Assembly: GCF_045055655.1 (NCBI RefSeq)
Contig: NZ_JBANFI010000012.1
Location: 1 to 8,913 of the forward strand
Source: Marinospirillum alkalitolerans
Lineage (GTDB): Bacteria > Pseudomonadota > Gammaproteobacteria > Pseudomonadales > Halomonadaceae
DNA length: 8,913 bases
Direction: 5' to 3'
Numbering within the stretch: position 1 is the stretch's first letter; each line of letters begins with the position of its first letter. Below are positions 1 to 6,330 of this stretch, piece by piece. The notes beneath the pieces were generated by a model, which saw only the letters and a list, made by a program, of their open reading frames with translations, had not been told where the DNA came from and did no database searches. The position numbers were made by a program, and so were the translations under genes.

Positions 1-32
1 TGCTCAAAGTAGTTCAGTCAAACTGAGGTTGT

Positions 33-1991
33 ATGGCTAAGATATTCCCAAGCATTGAAGTCATCAAGAAAAGCAAGCAGAAGCCGACTGAGGGTGAGTT
101 ATTTCTTCTAAATGAGCTGTCGCAGAATTTCGATACGGAAGTGGAGATATACTTTCAGCCATTTTTTAACGGTGAAAGACCTGACATCATAATTATTCAC
201 CCGATCATGGGTGTAATCATAATCGAAGTAAAAGACTGGGATTTGTCCTTTTATCATTTGGATGAAAACAACAAATGGCATGTAAATAACAATGGGTCGG
301 TAATACGATCACCGTTCGCTCAAGTTTTTGGTTACAAAAAAAATATGTTCGATCTTCATATTAATGGGCTTTTAGAAAAGAACTTAAATAACAAGAATTT
401 TTACAAGGTGATATCTTGTTACGTTTATTTCCATGGCGAGAATAAAGATTCAATTCAAAAATTTTTCTCTCCCCGAATGGACGAATTGAAGAACATGCTC
501 AGAGAGCATAATAATGCATATTCTGAAAACCCAATAGACCATGACAAATATGAGCGAAAGAGAGAATGGCTTAACTCAAAAATAAAAAAGTTTGAAAGGG
601 ATTTGTATCAGCATTCAGTTACCAAAGATCAGTTGATGAAAATAAAATTTCCACTTTCCAAGAAGAGTGACATATACCCTGCATCAATCCACGAAGCTTT
701 CTTAAGGTATTTGCAGCCTCCTTATCATTATCTCAATGAAGGGAAAGAAATCGAATACACTAAGGTGCAAGACAGGCTCGTAACCAGTGAGCAGGGCAAG
801 CGAGAAAAAATTAAAGGGATTGCAGGATCAGGAAAAACTACCGTACTGGCGAAAAGGGCGGTAAATGCACATTCGAGACATGGTGGTAACGTTCTTATAC
901 TCACGTTTAATCTTACTCTTCGGATGTACATTAAAGACAAAATAAATGAAGTGAGAAGTGATTTTTCCTGGGGGGCTTTTGGCATTATTAACTACCATAG
1001 GTTTATGAGTGCAGCACTCAGTAAATATGGAGTAGATGTAAGTGTTCCTGAGGAAATAAAAAATAATAAGGAAAGGGGCAGTGCTTACCTAGATTCGGAG
1101 TATTACTCAAATGAAAATATTTTTGAAAATTGTAAAATTGAAGAAAAATTCGACACAATATTGGTCGATGAAATTCAAGACTATAAACCTGAGTGGATAA
1201 AGATAATACGTAAATATTTCTTATCTGACCAAGGCGAAATGGTTCTTTTTGGCGATGAGAAACAGAATATTTATGAAAGGGAAATTGATGAAGAAAATAC
1301 AACAAAAGTAGTTCAAGGTTTTGGTCGCTGGAATAAGCTGTCTAAATCTTTTCGTTATAAAGAAGACTCACACATATTAGATGTTGCAAAAAAATTTCAA
1401 GAAGCATTTTTTAGTGATCGTTACGAACTCGATTTTTCTGAGGCGATGCAGCCCGCACTGTTAGGAGTTGGGGTAAATCAATGTGTAGTGATTGATGCAG
1501 GCGATATTATCTCAATTGTTAATTATGTTTTTTCTGTCGCAAAGCGTGAGTCTATTCACCCAAATGACATGGTTATTCTTTCATCCAGCATTTCTCAAAT
1601 GCGGGAAATCGACTTTTTGATAAGAAAAAATCCAAATTTCAACGAAAGAACTTTGACAACATTTGAAACCAAAGAAGCTCATGATTCTTCACGGGTAGAT
1701 CGTAGTGAAATTGACAAAATAAGAAGTAATAAAAAGTATGGATTTAACCTTAATAGTGGTGTTTTAAAAATATCGACAATACATAGTTTTAAGGGATATG
1801 AGTCACCAACTGTTTTTTTGATTGTTAATGAGCAGGATAATGCGGAGTTGGTTTACGTTGGCCTCACAAGGGCAAAGTTTAACTTGGTTGTTTTTGTCAC
1901 AAGAAACTCTAAGTATTCCAACTTTTTTGAAGGTTCTCTTGAAGTAATTCAATTATCAGATGGCGGCGGCAACGATATGGAAACAGCATAA
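33..1991 (+). CDS. NERD nuclease-domain / UvrD-like SF1 helicase fusion protein
   Basis: This 652-aa protein joins an N-terminal NERD (nuclease-related) domain to a UvrD/Rep-type superfamily 1 helicase. The NERD half shows the PD-(D/E)xK pattern: E21 in TEGE, D51 in ERPD, E65 and K67 in IEVKDW, and Q97. The helicase motifs are in order: Walker A GIAGSGKTT (262-270), motif Ia around TFN (291-293), motif II VDEIQD (378-383), motif III FGDEKQNIY (406-414), R441 in SFRY, motif V around TIHSFKGYE (582-590) and motif VI YVGLTRAK (608-615). All key residues appear intact, so both nuclease and ATPase activity are plausible. The start is the first in-frame ATG, with GAGG four bases upstream; that spacing is tight. 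The TAA stop forms the first bases of the next attC. Proteins of this architecture are common in defence islands, so a role against foreign DNA is inferred. It is much more AT-rich than the attC DNA. Confidence 0.93.
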   Translation: MAKIFPSIEVIKKSKQKPTEGELFLLNELSQNFDTEVEIYFQPFFNGERPDIIIIHPIMGVIIIEVKDWDLSFYHLDENNKWHVNNNGSVIRSPFAQVFGYKKNMFDLHINGLLEKNLNNKNFYKVISCYVYFHGENKDSIQKFFSPRMDELKNMLREHNNAYSENPIDHDKYERKREWLNSKIKKFERDLYQHSVTKDQLMKIKFPLSKKSDIYPASIHEAFLRYLQPPYHYLNEGKEIEYTKVQDRLVTSEQGKREKIKGIAGSGKTTVLAKRAVNAHSRHGGNVLILTFNLTLRMYIKDKINEVRSDFSWGAFGIINYHRFMSAALSKYGVDVSVPEEIKNNKERGSAYLDSEYYSNENIFENCKIEEKFDTILVDEIQDYKPEWIKIIRKYFLSDQGEMVLFGDEKQNIYEREIDEENTTKVVQGFGRWNKLSKSFRYKEDSHILDVAKKFQEAFFSDRYELDFSEAMQPALLGVGVNQCVVIDAGDIISIVNYVFSVAKRESIHPNDMVILSSSISQMREIDFLIRKNPNFNERTLTTFETKEAHDSSRVDRSEIDKIRSNKKYGFNLNSGVLKISTIHSFKGYESPTVFLIVNEQDNAELVYVGLTRAKFNLVVFVTRNSKYSNFFEGSLEVIQLSDGGGNDMETA

Positions 1992-2054
1992 CAAAGTGCC
2001 GCTGACGGACAATTTTTCCGCTGTGCTCCAAAATTGCCGCAGAGCACGGCGTTA
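1989..2054 (+). repeat. attC recombination site 1
   Basis: This site ends cassette 1. It runs from TAACAAAG to GGCGTTAG, with TAAC pairing GTTA at the outer ends, GTGC...CTG pairing CAG-GCAC inside, and a perfect inner stem CAATTTT / AAAATTG around a 13-base loop. The crossover would fall between G2051 and T2052. At 66 bp it is the shortest complete attC here and is unlike the three related sites downstream. The outer TAA is also the stop codon of the helicase. Confidence 0.88.
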
Positions 2055-2063
2055 GCTGCCATT

Positions 2064-2068
2064 AAGGA
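2064..2068 (+). promoter_or_regulatory. Shine-Dalgarno AAGGA deciding the start at 2076
   Basis: AAGGA lies seven bases before ATG 2076 and only ten bases inside the cassette. The frame remains open upstream into the attC site (to TTG 2034), but a start there would have no ribosome site and would be separated from the gene when the cassette moves. Confidence 0.75.
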
Positions 2069-2075
2069 TCGCGGT

Positions 2076-2540
2076 ATGCAAAAAATCTATATTGAAGCAG
2101 ATGATGCTACTGGATTCGAAGTGTCAGAAAATGACTGGGAGAACTTTCCTTGGCATGAACTATCCGAAGAAATTGAAGTAATTCGGATAAAGATCGAGAA
2201 CGATCTTGGAATTACGTTGGAAAAAGATGGTAATGTTCAAGATGCGTCCTTTATTGAGGAGCTTAGGATTCTAAATCAATCATCGTATTGGTCTAGTGGC
2301 GTGATTTGCATAACTCCCGATATTGCTTTGAGGTTTTCGAATTATGGTAAGTTATTCACGTTGTACAGCCTAACAGATAGTTTAGAAAAATATCCTGTTC
2401 AAGAAATTAAGTCCATTGTGAGTGAAAAGGGTTGGTCGTTTATCGACGCTAAAGAGTTAGATAGGCCATATGATGGTAAAAATATTGAGCTACAAAAAGC
2501 TGGTATTACCTGGTGGATACGTTTTTTTGACTACTTGTAG
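2076..2540 (+). CDS. Cassette-encoded protein of unknown function (154 aa)
   Basis: I do not recognise this protein. It is acidic and soluble-looking, with no membrane segment, signal peptide, cysteine cluster or evident catalytic motif. The N-terminal third is rich in Glu and Asp; the C-terminal end holds a Trp/Tyr-rich stretch, ITWWIRFFDYL, that looks like a conserved core. Acidic small cassette proteins of this look include toxin-immunity and antitoxin-like proteins, but nothing here shows that, and no toxin partner is adjacent. The start at 2076 follows a good AAGGA seven bases upstream. It is the only gene in the array with a TAG stop, and its stop lies nine bases before the next attC instead of inside it. 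It is the sole gene of its cassette. Confidence 0.82.
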   Translation: MQKIYIEADDATGFEVSENDWENFPWHELSEEIEVIRIKIENDLGITLEKDGNVQDASFIEELRILNQSSYWSSGVICITPDIALRFSNYGKLFTLYSLTDSLEKYPVQEIKSIVSEKGWSFIDAKELDRPYDGKNIELQKAGITWWIRFFDYL

Positions 2541-2549
2541 CAATGCAGC

Positions 2550-2657
2550 TAACAATCACAAGCAGGGGACCAAACTACGCTCCGCCAATTTGCGGTTCGC
2601 TTTGCTCACTTTACCGCAAATTGGCTCCACTCCGTTTGGCCCCTGTTGTGGGCGTTA
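2550..2657 (+). repeat. attC recombination site 2
   Basis: This site ends cassette 2 and is 108 bp. The outer arms pair CACAAGCAGGGGACCAAAC with CGTTTGGCCCCTGTTGTG, leaving extra unpaired bases in the left arm as is usual for attC sites. A second, perfect 12-bp stem GCCAATTTGCGG / CCGCAAATTGGC lies inside and closes a loop of about 20 bases. The crossover would fall between G2654 and T2655. Confidence 0.88.
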
Positions 2658-3160
2658 TTGCATTGGCTTGGTTGCGTCGGTTGGGGCGGGTTGTTTCGGG
2701 ATAGTAGGCAGGTCGCCGCAGCAGATCGGGGCGCTGTTTTAGAAGGGTTTCGTCAGGTTTGGCCTTTGAATAGTGTGCCGCGCCTTCGTTATTGGGCGGC
2801 TCTCACTGGTTTAAAAGTGAAAGCTCAGTTTTCAAGCGCGGCAAGTGGTGGCTTTGCTTGAGTTGCTTCGTTGCTGTACTTGGCAGGTTTTCCAGACCGC
2901 CCCATCTGCTCGCTTTTTCAGGTTTGAGTTTGGCGAATTCTGTTGGCTCCACTCAGAAATAGTGTGCCAAGGTCGGGGTTTTGGGCTTTAACCCTGGCTT
3001 TTTATTTGCTGCACGTTAGCAGCTTTTAGCTTTCTTTTTTTGTTGTTTCTTGCAATAACAAGGCGCTGCACGCGAAACTACCGCTAGCCCGTTTTTGTGT
3101 TTTCGCTGCGCTCAATTTTACACAAAATCGGCCGTCGCTTTCGTTCGCGTGAGCTTGGCG
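2655..3160 (+). other. ORF-less gene cassette (cassette 3)
   Basis: About 400 bases between attC sites 2 and 3 hold no credible gene. The only forward frames are a run-through from the preceding gene and attC and a 71-codon frame that starts at TTG inside attC 2; neither has a ribosome site or recognisable protein features. On the minus strand a 26-codon frame (2825-2905) is too short to support. I see no convincing -35/-10 pair. Near the 3' end are two hairpins followed by T-rich tracts, which would suit the end of a non-coding transcript. ORF-less cassettes are well known in integrons and some carry promoters or small RNAs; which applies here is not visible. Confidence 0.6.
2966..3007 (+). 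terminator. Possible Rho-independent terminator in the ORF-less cassette
   Basis: GCCA (2966-2969) and GGGTT (2976-2980) pair with AACCC (2990-2994) and TGGC (2995-2998), with a six-base bulge on the left arm. TTTTTATTT follows directly. A second small hairpin, GCTGC (3008-3012) with GCAGC (3019-3023), comes straight after and is itself followed by TTTT and a pyrimidine-rich tract to about 3050. Either could stop a + strand transcript. The bulge weakens the first, and both stems are short. Confidence 0.35.
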
Positions 3161-3163
3161 TTA
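3056..3163 (+). repeat. attC recombination site 3
   Basis: This site ends cassette 3 and is 108 bp, from TAACAAGGCGC to TTGGCGTTA. The left arm CACGCGAA pairs with TTCGCGTG on the right, and an inner stem pairs TTTTGTGT with ACACAAAA around a GC-rich loop. The crossover would fall between G3160 and T3161. The next gene's start codon lies only 20 bases beyond it. Confidence 0.85.
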
Positions 3164-3180
3164 TAGCTCATAGGTAGCAC

Positions 3181-3549
3181 ATGGAAACACTGGTCGAACT
3201 ATTCAAAGTATATGGAACGCAACTTTCTGCATTGGGGGCAGCTGTTGCCTTCATATTTGGCGCGTACAAATTTCAGGCGGAGAGAAAAGCTAGCCATTTT
3301 TGGAAAGAATTTGAGGCATACCACAAGCTCGTCAAGGAGTTGGTAGAGCCTCCTTCAGAAAATGGTGCCATGTATGTTGATCGGCAAACAGCCGCAATTT
3401 ATGAGTTGCGTTTCTATAGCCGCTACTATCCGCACTCGCAGAGAATGCTCAAAGGCCTCAGAGAAAAGTGGGTGGCTGTTCCAAATCAGTACCCTCGGCT
3501 AATTGAAGAGTTGGATTTAACTATTGAATATATCAGCAGCAAGCTATAA
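3181..3549 (+). CDS. Small single-pass membrane protein, unknown function (122 aa)
   Basis: The protein has one hydrophobic helix near the N-terminus (about residues 13-29, LSALGAAVAFIFGAY), followed directly by a basic stretch (K30 to K36), which predicts an inner-membrane anchor with the rest in the cytoplasm. The remainder is helical and aromatic-rich, with a Q-T-A-A-I-Y-E-L-R-F-Y core at residues 69-79. I do not recognise a named family, but one-helix proteins with a tail of this kind are frequent in cassettes and near defence genes. The ATG has a weak TAGG six bases upstream. The TAA stop is the start of attC 4. It is the only gene of a 461-bp cassette, so any partner would have to be encoded elsewhere. 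No enzymatic motif is seen. Confidence 0.82.
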   Translation: METLVELFKVYGTQLSALGAAVAFIFGAYKFQAERKASHFWKEFEAYHKLVKELVEPPSENGAMYVDRQTAAIYELRFYSRYYPHSQRMLKGLREKWVAVPNQYPRLIEELDLTIEYISSKL

Positions 3550-3624
3550 CAAGGCCAGGCACGGCGACGGCTTTTCCGTTGCGGCTTCGCCTTCACTACA
3601 AAGCCGCGCGTGCTGGCGGCGTTA
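3547..3624 (+). repeat. attC recombination site 4
   Basis: This site ends cassette 4 and is 78 bp. GCCAG-GCACG on the left pairs with CGTGCTGGC on the right, leaving one G unpaired on the left arm (the extrahelical base typical of attC). CGGCTTT pairs with AAAGCCG inside. The crossover would fall between G3621 and T3622. It belongs to the same family as attC 5 and 6. Confidence 0.9.
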
Positions 3625-3627
3625 GCC

Positions 3628-3632
3628 AAGGA
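3628..3632 (+). promoter_or_regulatory. Shine-Dalgarno AAGGA deciding the start at 3640
   Basis: AAGGA ends seven bases before ATG 3640, the same motif and spacing as in cassette 2. The frame is open upstream to GTG 3610 inside attC 4, but that codon lies within the folded right arm of the site and has no ribosome site. Confidence 0.75.
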
Positions 3633-3639
3633 TTTTGAT

Positions 3640-4611
3640 ATGCCAGTAGTTCCATATACAGCTTCAAACTTCGGTCGTCATTGGGGAACAGCGCTGGCTG
3701 GTCGTCACAATCTCACACTTAGTTGGAATGAATTTGTGTGGGCTGCTATGACAATGGGAAAGCCTGGCGTTGCATTTTTGTTGTCACATGGGTGGCATTC
3801 TCTTAGCGATCTTGTCGTTCGGAGTCACACTGTCTACGCGAACTTGCGGGCTAGCTCAAACCATGTTGAGAAGAGCAGCCTTTATACCGGTTTAGATCCC
3901 ACAGAGAAAAGTGGGGTCTCGTACTTCATGGGCATGATGGCTGCGAAAATATTGGGAGCTCGCTTGCTTGATACGCCCTGGCTTTTTCATATGTCGTTGG
4001 TTCACGCTCTTGGAGGTTCCGTCGTGCTTAAGGCAAAGTCGGAGCCTGATTTAGTTGGATTTCGGCGCAACAGGGAGTGGATAGTTGCTGAGGCTAAGGG
4101 ACGAACTCGGGGTTACAGCAGCTCAGCGATGCATGCGGCTAAACTACAAACGCGCCAACTACGCACTATAAATGGTCAATACCCTTCCCTTCGGGTGGCG
4201 ATTCAAGCTTCGTTTAATCCTAGACTTGAATGGGCTATAGACGATCCTGAAGAGTTTGATGAAGGTGTGCCAGATATTCAGTTCGATGTAGAAAGCGCGA
4301 TGGATATGTACTATTCCGCGCCCATTATTGCGACTGAGAGGGGCCAGAGCAGACTTATAGGAAATCGCAAATTTCAGACGGGGGAGCTTTCAGAAATCGG
4401 AGTGACTATTGGAATAGACCGAGAGGTTAAGGAGCGCGTATTAAAACGAATCCTGTTGCAAGGTGAAAAATCGCTATTGCTAGATCAGGCGGCTGAACCA
4501 TATCAAGAAGACGGCTTTACCATTTTCGCTGATGGGTTGGCGATTTCATTGGATGAGAGATGGTCGGAAGATCGGATGGCTCAAGACCCTTGGTCGAGAC
4601 GCAATGGCTAA
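3640..4611 (+). CDS. PD-(D/E)xK-like nuclease candidate protein (323 aa)
   Basis: I do not recognise a named family, but the middle of the protein carries a likely PD-(D/E)xK nuclease core. E135-P136-D137 is followed after 13 residues by E151-A152-K153 at the end of a beta-like strand (EWIVAEAKG), and then by a helix with Q170 and Q173. This is the usual spacing of the acidic, Glu and Lys catalytic residues in restriction-like folds, and the run SEPDLVGF matches the first strand. The N-terminal 110 residues are Trp- and Gly-rich with no clear motif and no obvious membrane helix. The C-terminal part is acidic and mixed. The start at 3640 is set by AAGGA seven bases upstream. The gene ends within attC 5. 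Alone in its cassette, it could be a solo DNA-targeting defence nuclease or a nuclease-fold protein with another role; the fold call is inference. Confidence 0.85.
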   Translation: MPVVPYTASNFGRHWGTALAGRHNLTLSWNEFVWAAMTMGKPGVAFLLSHGWHSLSDLVVRSHTVYANLRASSNHVEKSSLYTGLDPTEKSGVSYFMGMMAAKILGARLLDTPWLFHMSLVHALGGSVVLKAKSEPDLVGFRRNREWIVAEAKGRTRGYSSSAMHAAKLQTRQLRTINGQYPSLRVAIQASFNPRLEWAIDDPEEFDEGVPDIQFDVESAMDMYYSAPIIATERGQSRLIGNRKFQTGELSEIGVTIGIDREVKERVLKRILLQGEKSLLLDQAAEPYQEDGFTIFADGLAISLDERWSEDRMAQDPWSRRNG

Positions 4612-4686
4612 CAATCGCAGGCACAGCGACGGCTTTTCCGTTGCGGCTTCGCCTCCACTACAAAGCCGCGCGTGCTGCGGGCGTTA
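4609..4686 (+). repeat. attC recombination site 5
   Basis: This site ends cassette 5 and is 78 bp. CGCAG-GCAC on the left pairs with GTGCTGCG on the right with one unpaired G, and CGGCTTT pairs with AAAGCCG. Compared with attC 4, two base pairs in the outer stem are swapped on both arms so pairing is kept. The crossover would fall between G4683 and T4684. It differs from attC 6 at only four bases before the final GTTA, all in the loop. Confidence 0.92.
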
Positions 4687-4697
4687 GCCAATAGATT

Positions 4698-4702
4698 GGA
4701 GG
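4698..4702 (+). promoter_or_regulatory. Shine-Dalgarno GGAGG in front of TTG 4710
   Basis: A strong GGAGG lies seven bases before TTG 4710, where no ATG is available. It marks the true start of the cassette 6 gene, about 200 bases upstream of the longest uninterrupted frame in this cassette. Confidence 0.75.
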
Positions 4703-4709
4703 TCAAGCT

Positions 4710-5288
4710 TTGAAGAAGGTTTGGAAGGATCCCGTCTGGAGCTCGGTAATTGCGGGAATAATCCTTGCTGTTATTCTTGGTATAGGACAGCTTTTCTTTG
4801 GACTCTAGGGATATGTTGTTATAGGTGCGAGATGGTTTTGGTCCACTATTACCGCTGACGTTCCAATACCGCTTTGGCTCCTCATAACAGGTGTTCCTAT
4901 CCTCATCTTGCTCATCCCGGTAATTACTAGGCTGAGTCCAGGCAAGGAGCCAAATTTCACAAAGTACACACGTGACCATATTTTAGGAATTGACTGGAGC
5001 TGGAAGTGGATGCCGCCGAACAAATTCCGAGCTGACTACAAGTTTGATGAGCTAACGCCTCGCTGTCCAAGCTGTAAGTCCGTATTGAATATTGATGATT
5101 ATGATGGCCGTCTTGTCTACTGCATCAACGACTCGTGCAAGTGGCAATGGCCTCTGGCATCGCAGCGATATGCTTACCATCATGTAGGTCATCGATCTGA
5201 TGCAATCGATCACTCATCAAAGATAGACGAGCGAGTCAGGAAAGAGATTGATCGAAAATTGCATACCGGAGAGTGGGCGAATGGCTAA
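4710..5288 (+). pseudogene. Two-helix membrane protein with zinc ribbon, interrupted by an in-frame amber codon
   Basis: From TTG 4710, with GGAGG seven bases upstream, one frame runs 193 codons to the TAA at 5286-5288, broken only by TAG at 4806-4808 (codon 33). The first segment begins MKKVWKDPVWSSVIAG and forms a membrane helix (residues 11-32). After the amber codon, the same frame continues with a second helix (about 55-72), then a soluble part with a zinc ribbon: C119-x2-C122 and C138-x4-C143 in CPSC...CINDSC. Codon use and sense continue across the stop, so it looks like a recent nonsense mutation of one gene (TGG to TAG would fit), or a read-through or suppressed codon. Restart is unlikely: the first in-frame candidate is TTG 4908, inside the second helix and without a ribosome site. 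If not read through, the products are a 32-aa membrane peptide and a silent remainder. Function is unknown; a membrane sensor or effector is possible. Confidence 0.75.
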
Positions 5289-5363
5289 CAATCGCAGGCA
5301 CAGCGACGGCTTTTTCGTTGCGGCTATGCCTTCACTACAAAGCCGCGCGTGCTGCGGGCGTTA
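5286..5363 (+). repeat. attC recombination site 6
   Basis: This site ends cassette 6 and is 78 bp. Its two arms are identical to those of attC 5, and the four differences all fall in the unpaired apical loop. The identity also reaches four bases upstream of the outer box, so the genes of cassettes 5 and 6 both end in Asn-Gly-stop. The crossover would fall between G5360 and T5361. Together attC 4, 5 and 6 form direct repeats flanking cassettes 5 and 6. Confidence 0.92.
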
Positions 5364-5409
5364 TGGCAGGCCACAGCGTAGAAGGCACATTGGACTTTGG
5401 AATTAATAA

Positions 5410-6330
5410 ATGATCCAGACTAAATACGGAACTTTTGACGGGGATTCATGGGAAGACCTGTGTCAACTAGTTTTCAAATCAAAGTATAAAGATCAACAAT
5501 ACCAAGAGATGGTTGCATCCCCTGGTGATTTCGGGATCGAAGGCTTTACGAAATTAGACGGCGTGGCATTTCAGTGTTATTGCCCCGATACCCACTACAC
5601 TCAAAAAGAATTGTACGAAAAGCAGAGAGACAAAATAACTAAGGACCTTGAGAAGCTTCGAGCCTACGAAAATGAAATATCTCGTCGAATGGGTAATACG
5701 AAAATTAGGGAGTGGGTTTTCGTTACTCCGCTAATCACCGACAATAAATTGCTAAGTCATGCGCAAACGAAGCAAGTAGAGGTTGTCACATGGGGGCTCT
5801 CCATTATAGACCCTGAATTCAAAGTTATTCTGCAAGACGCTGATTATTTTGCCTCGGAAATTAACGCAATACAAACAGCGAAAGGGAAAAAAATCACTCT
5901 TTTTTCCGCATTAGAATTAGAAAGCCAAGCAGAAGAACAAGAAGTCTCAGAATATGAAAAAAATATTAGTAAGAAGAATAAAGTTCGCTGTACATTCAAT
6001 GGGGTTTTAGATGAAGAAAAGCATCTAAAATTGAATCGCATAACATCAAATAAATGGCTAAAAAACGATCCATTCCTAAAAGAAATAGAGAAAAACGCTT
6101 CGGAAATCTACTTTCACGTGTTGAGAGCAATAAATCAGTACGAAAGTGAAGTAGAAGAGTTGTGTATAACTTGGCGCGGGGATGCTGAAGAATTGATATC
6201 TAAGGTTCGAGACGAATTAGCCCAAAGATTAAGTGAGGCAACACCTACTTTAGGAGAGGCAGAGATATACCGGATAGCTGATCAAATGACGTCTAAATGG
6301 ATTGCATTGTGTCCGTTAGGTATTGAATGA
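5410..6330 (+). CDS. ABC-3C-type effector: restriction-nuclease-like N-terminus with partner-binding C-terminal domain (306 aa)
   Basis: This is the first gene of a three-gene operon. The N-terminal 150 residues resemble a restriction-endonuclease fold: E15 in SWEDL, ASPGDFGIEG (36-45) with D40 and E44, then FQCYCP (54-59) with Q55. In Mrr-like nucleases this strand usually reads QxK; here the lysine place is Y57, so catalysis is uncertain unless another residue such as K75 serves. The C-terminal third, ending KWIALCPLGIE, resembles the C-terminal domains of ABC-three-component proteins, which dock the effector on its partners. A charged linker (about 170-195) joins the halves. The ATG has only a weak GGA eight bases upstream, and no promoter is seen in the 49 bases after attC 6. 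It overlaps the next gene by ATGA, which implies coupled translation. The family call is from memory of motifs and gene order. Confidence 0.85.
   Translation: MIQTKYGTFDGDSWEDLCQLVFKSKYKDQQYQEMVASPGDFGIEGFTKLDGVAFQCYCPDTHYTQKELYEKQRDKITKDLEKLRAYENEISRRMGNTKIREWVFVTPLITDNKLLSHAQTKQVEVVTWGLSIIDPEFKVILQDADYFASEINAIQTAKGKKITLFSALELESQAEEQEVSEYEKNISKKNKVRCTFNGVLDEEKHLKLNRITSNKWLKNDPFLKEIEKNASEIYFHVLRAINQYESEVEELCITWRGDAEELISKVRDELAQRLSEATPTLGEAEIYRIADQMTSKWIALCPLGIE

Noticed and set aside
14..26. Small inverted repeat TCAGT / ACTGA just upstream of the first gene
   Set aside because: A five-base stem with a three-base loop is too small to support an operator or attenuator, and no promoter accompanies it.
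2470..2861. Two overlapping forward frames running from gene 2 through attC 2 into cassette 3
   Set aside because: One starts inside the preceding gene in another frame and reads through the attC; the other starts at TTG inside the attC. Neither has a ribosome site, and their residues reflect the GC- and T-rich attC and non-coding DNA.
2825..2905. A 26-codon frame on the minus strand of the ORF-less cassette
   Set aside because: It is very short, has only a weak upstream GAG, and no recognisable feature. It could matter only if conserved in homologous cassettes.
2621..2968. Short direct repeats: TTGGCTCCACTC at 2621 and 2943, AATAGTGTGCC at 2769 and 2958
   Set aside because: Matches of 11-12 bases are expected by chance in a window of this size, and no larger repeat structure links them.
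4608..5023. Minus-strand frames opposite cassette 6
   Set aside because: They run antisense across attC 5 and the interrupted gene, lack ribosome sites, and are explained by the codon pattern of the + strand frame.
5361..5409. Possible promoter for the three-gene operon in the short leader after attC 6
   Set aside because: TTGGAC and AT-rich stretches are present, but no -35/-10 pair has acceptable spacing, so no promoter is called.
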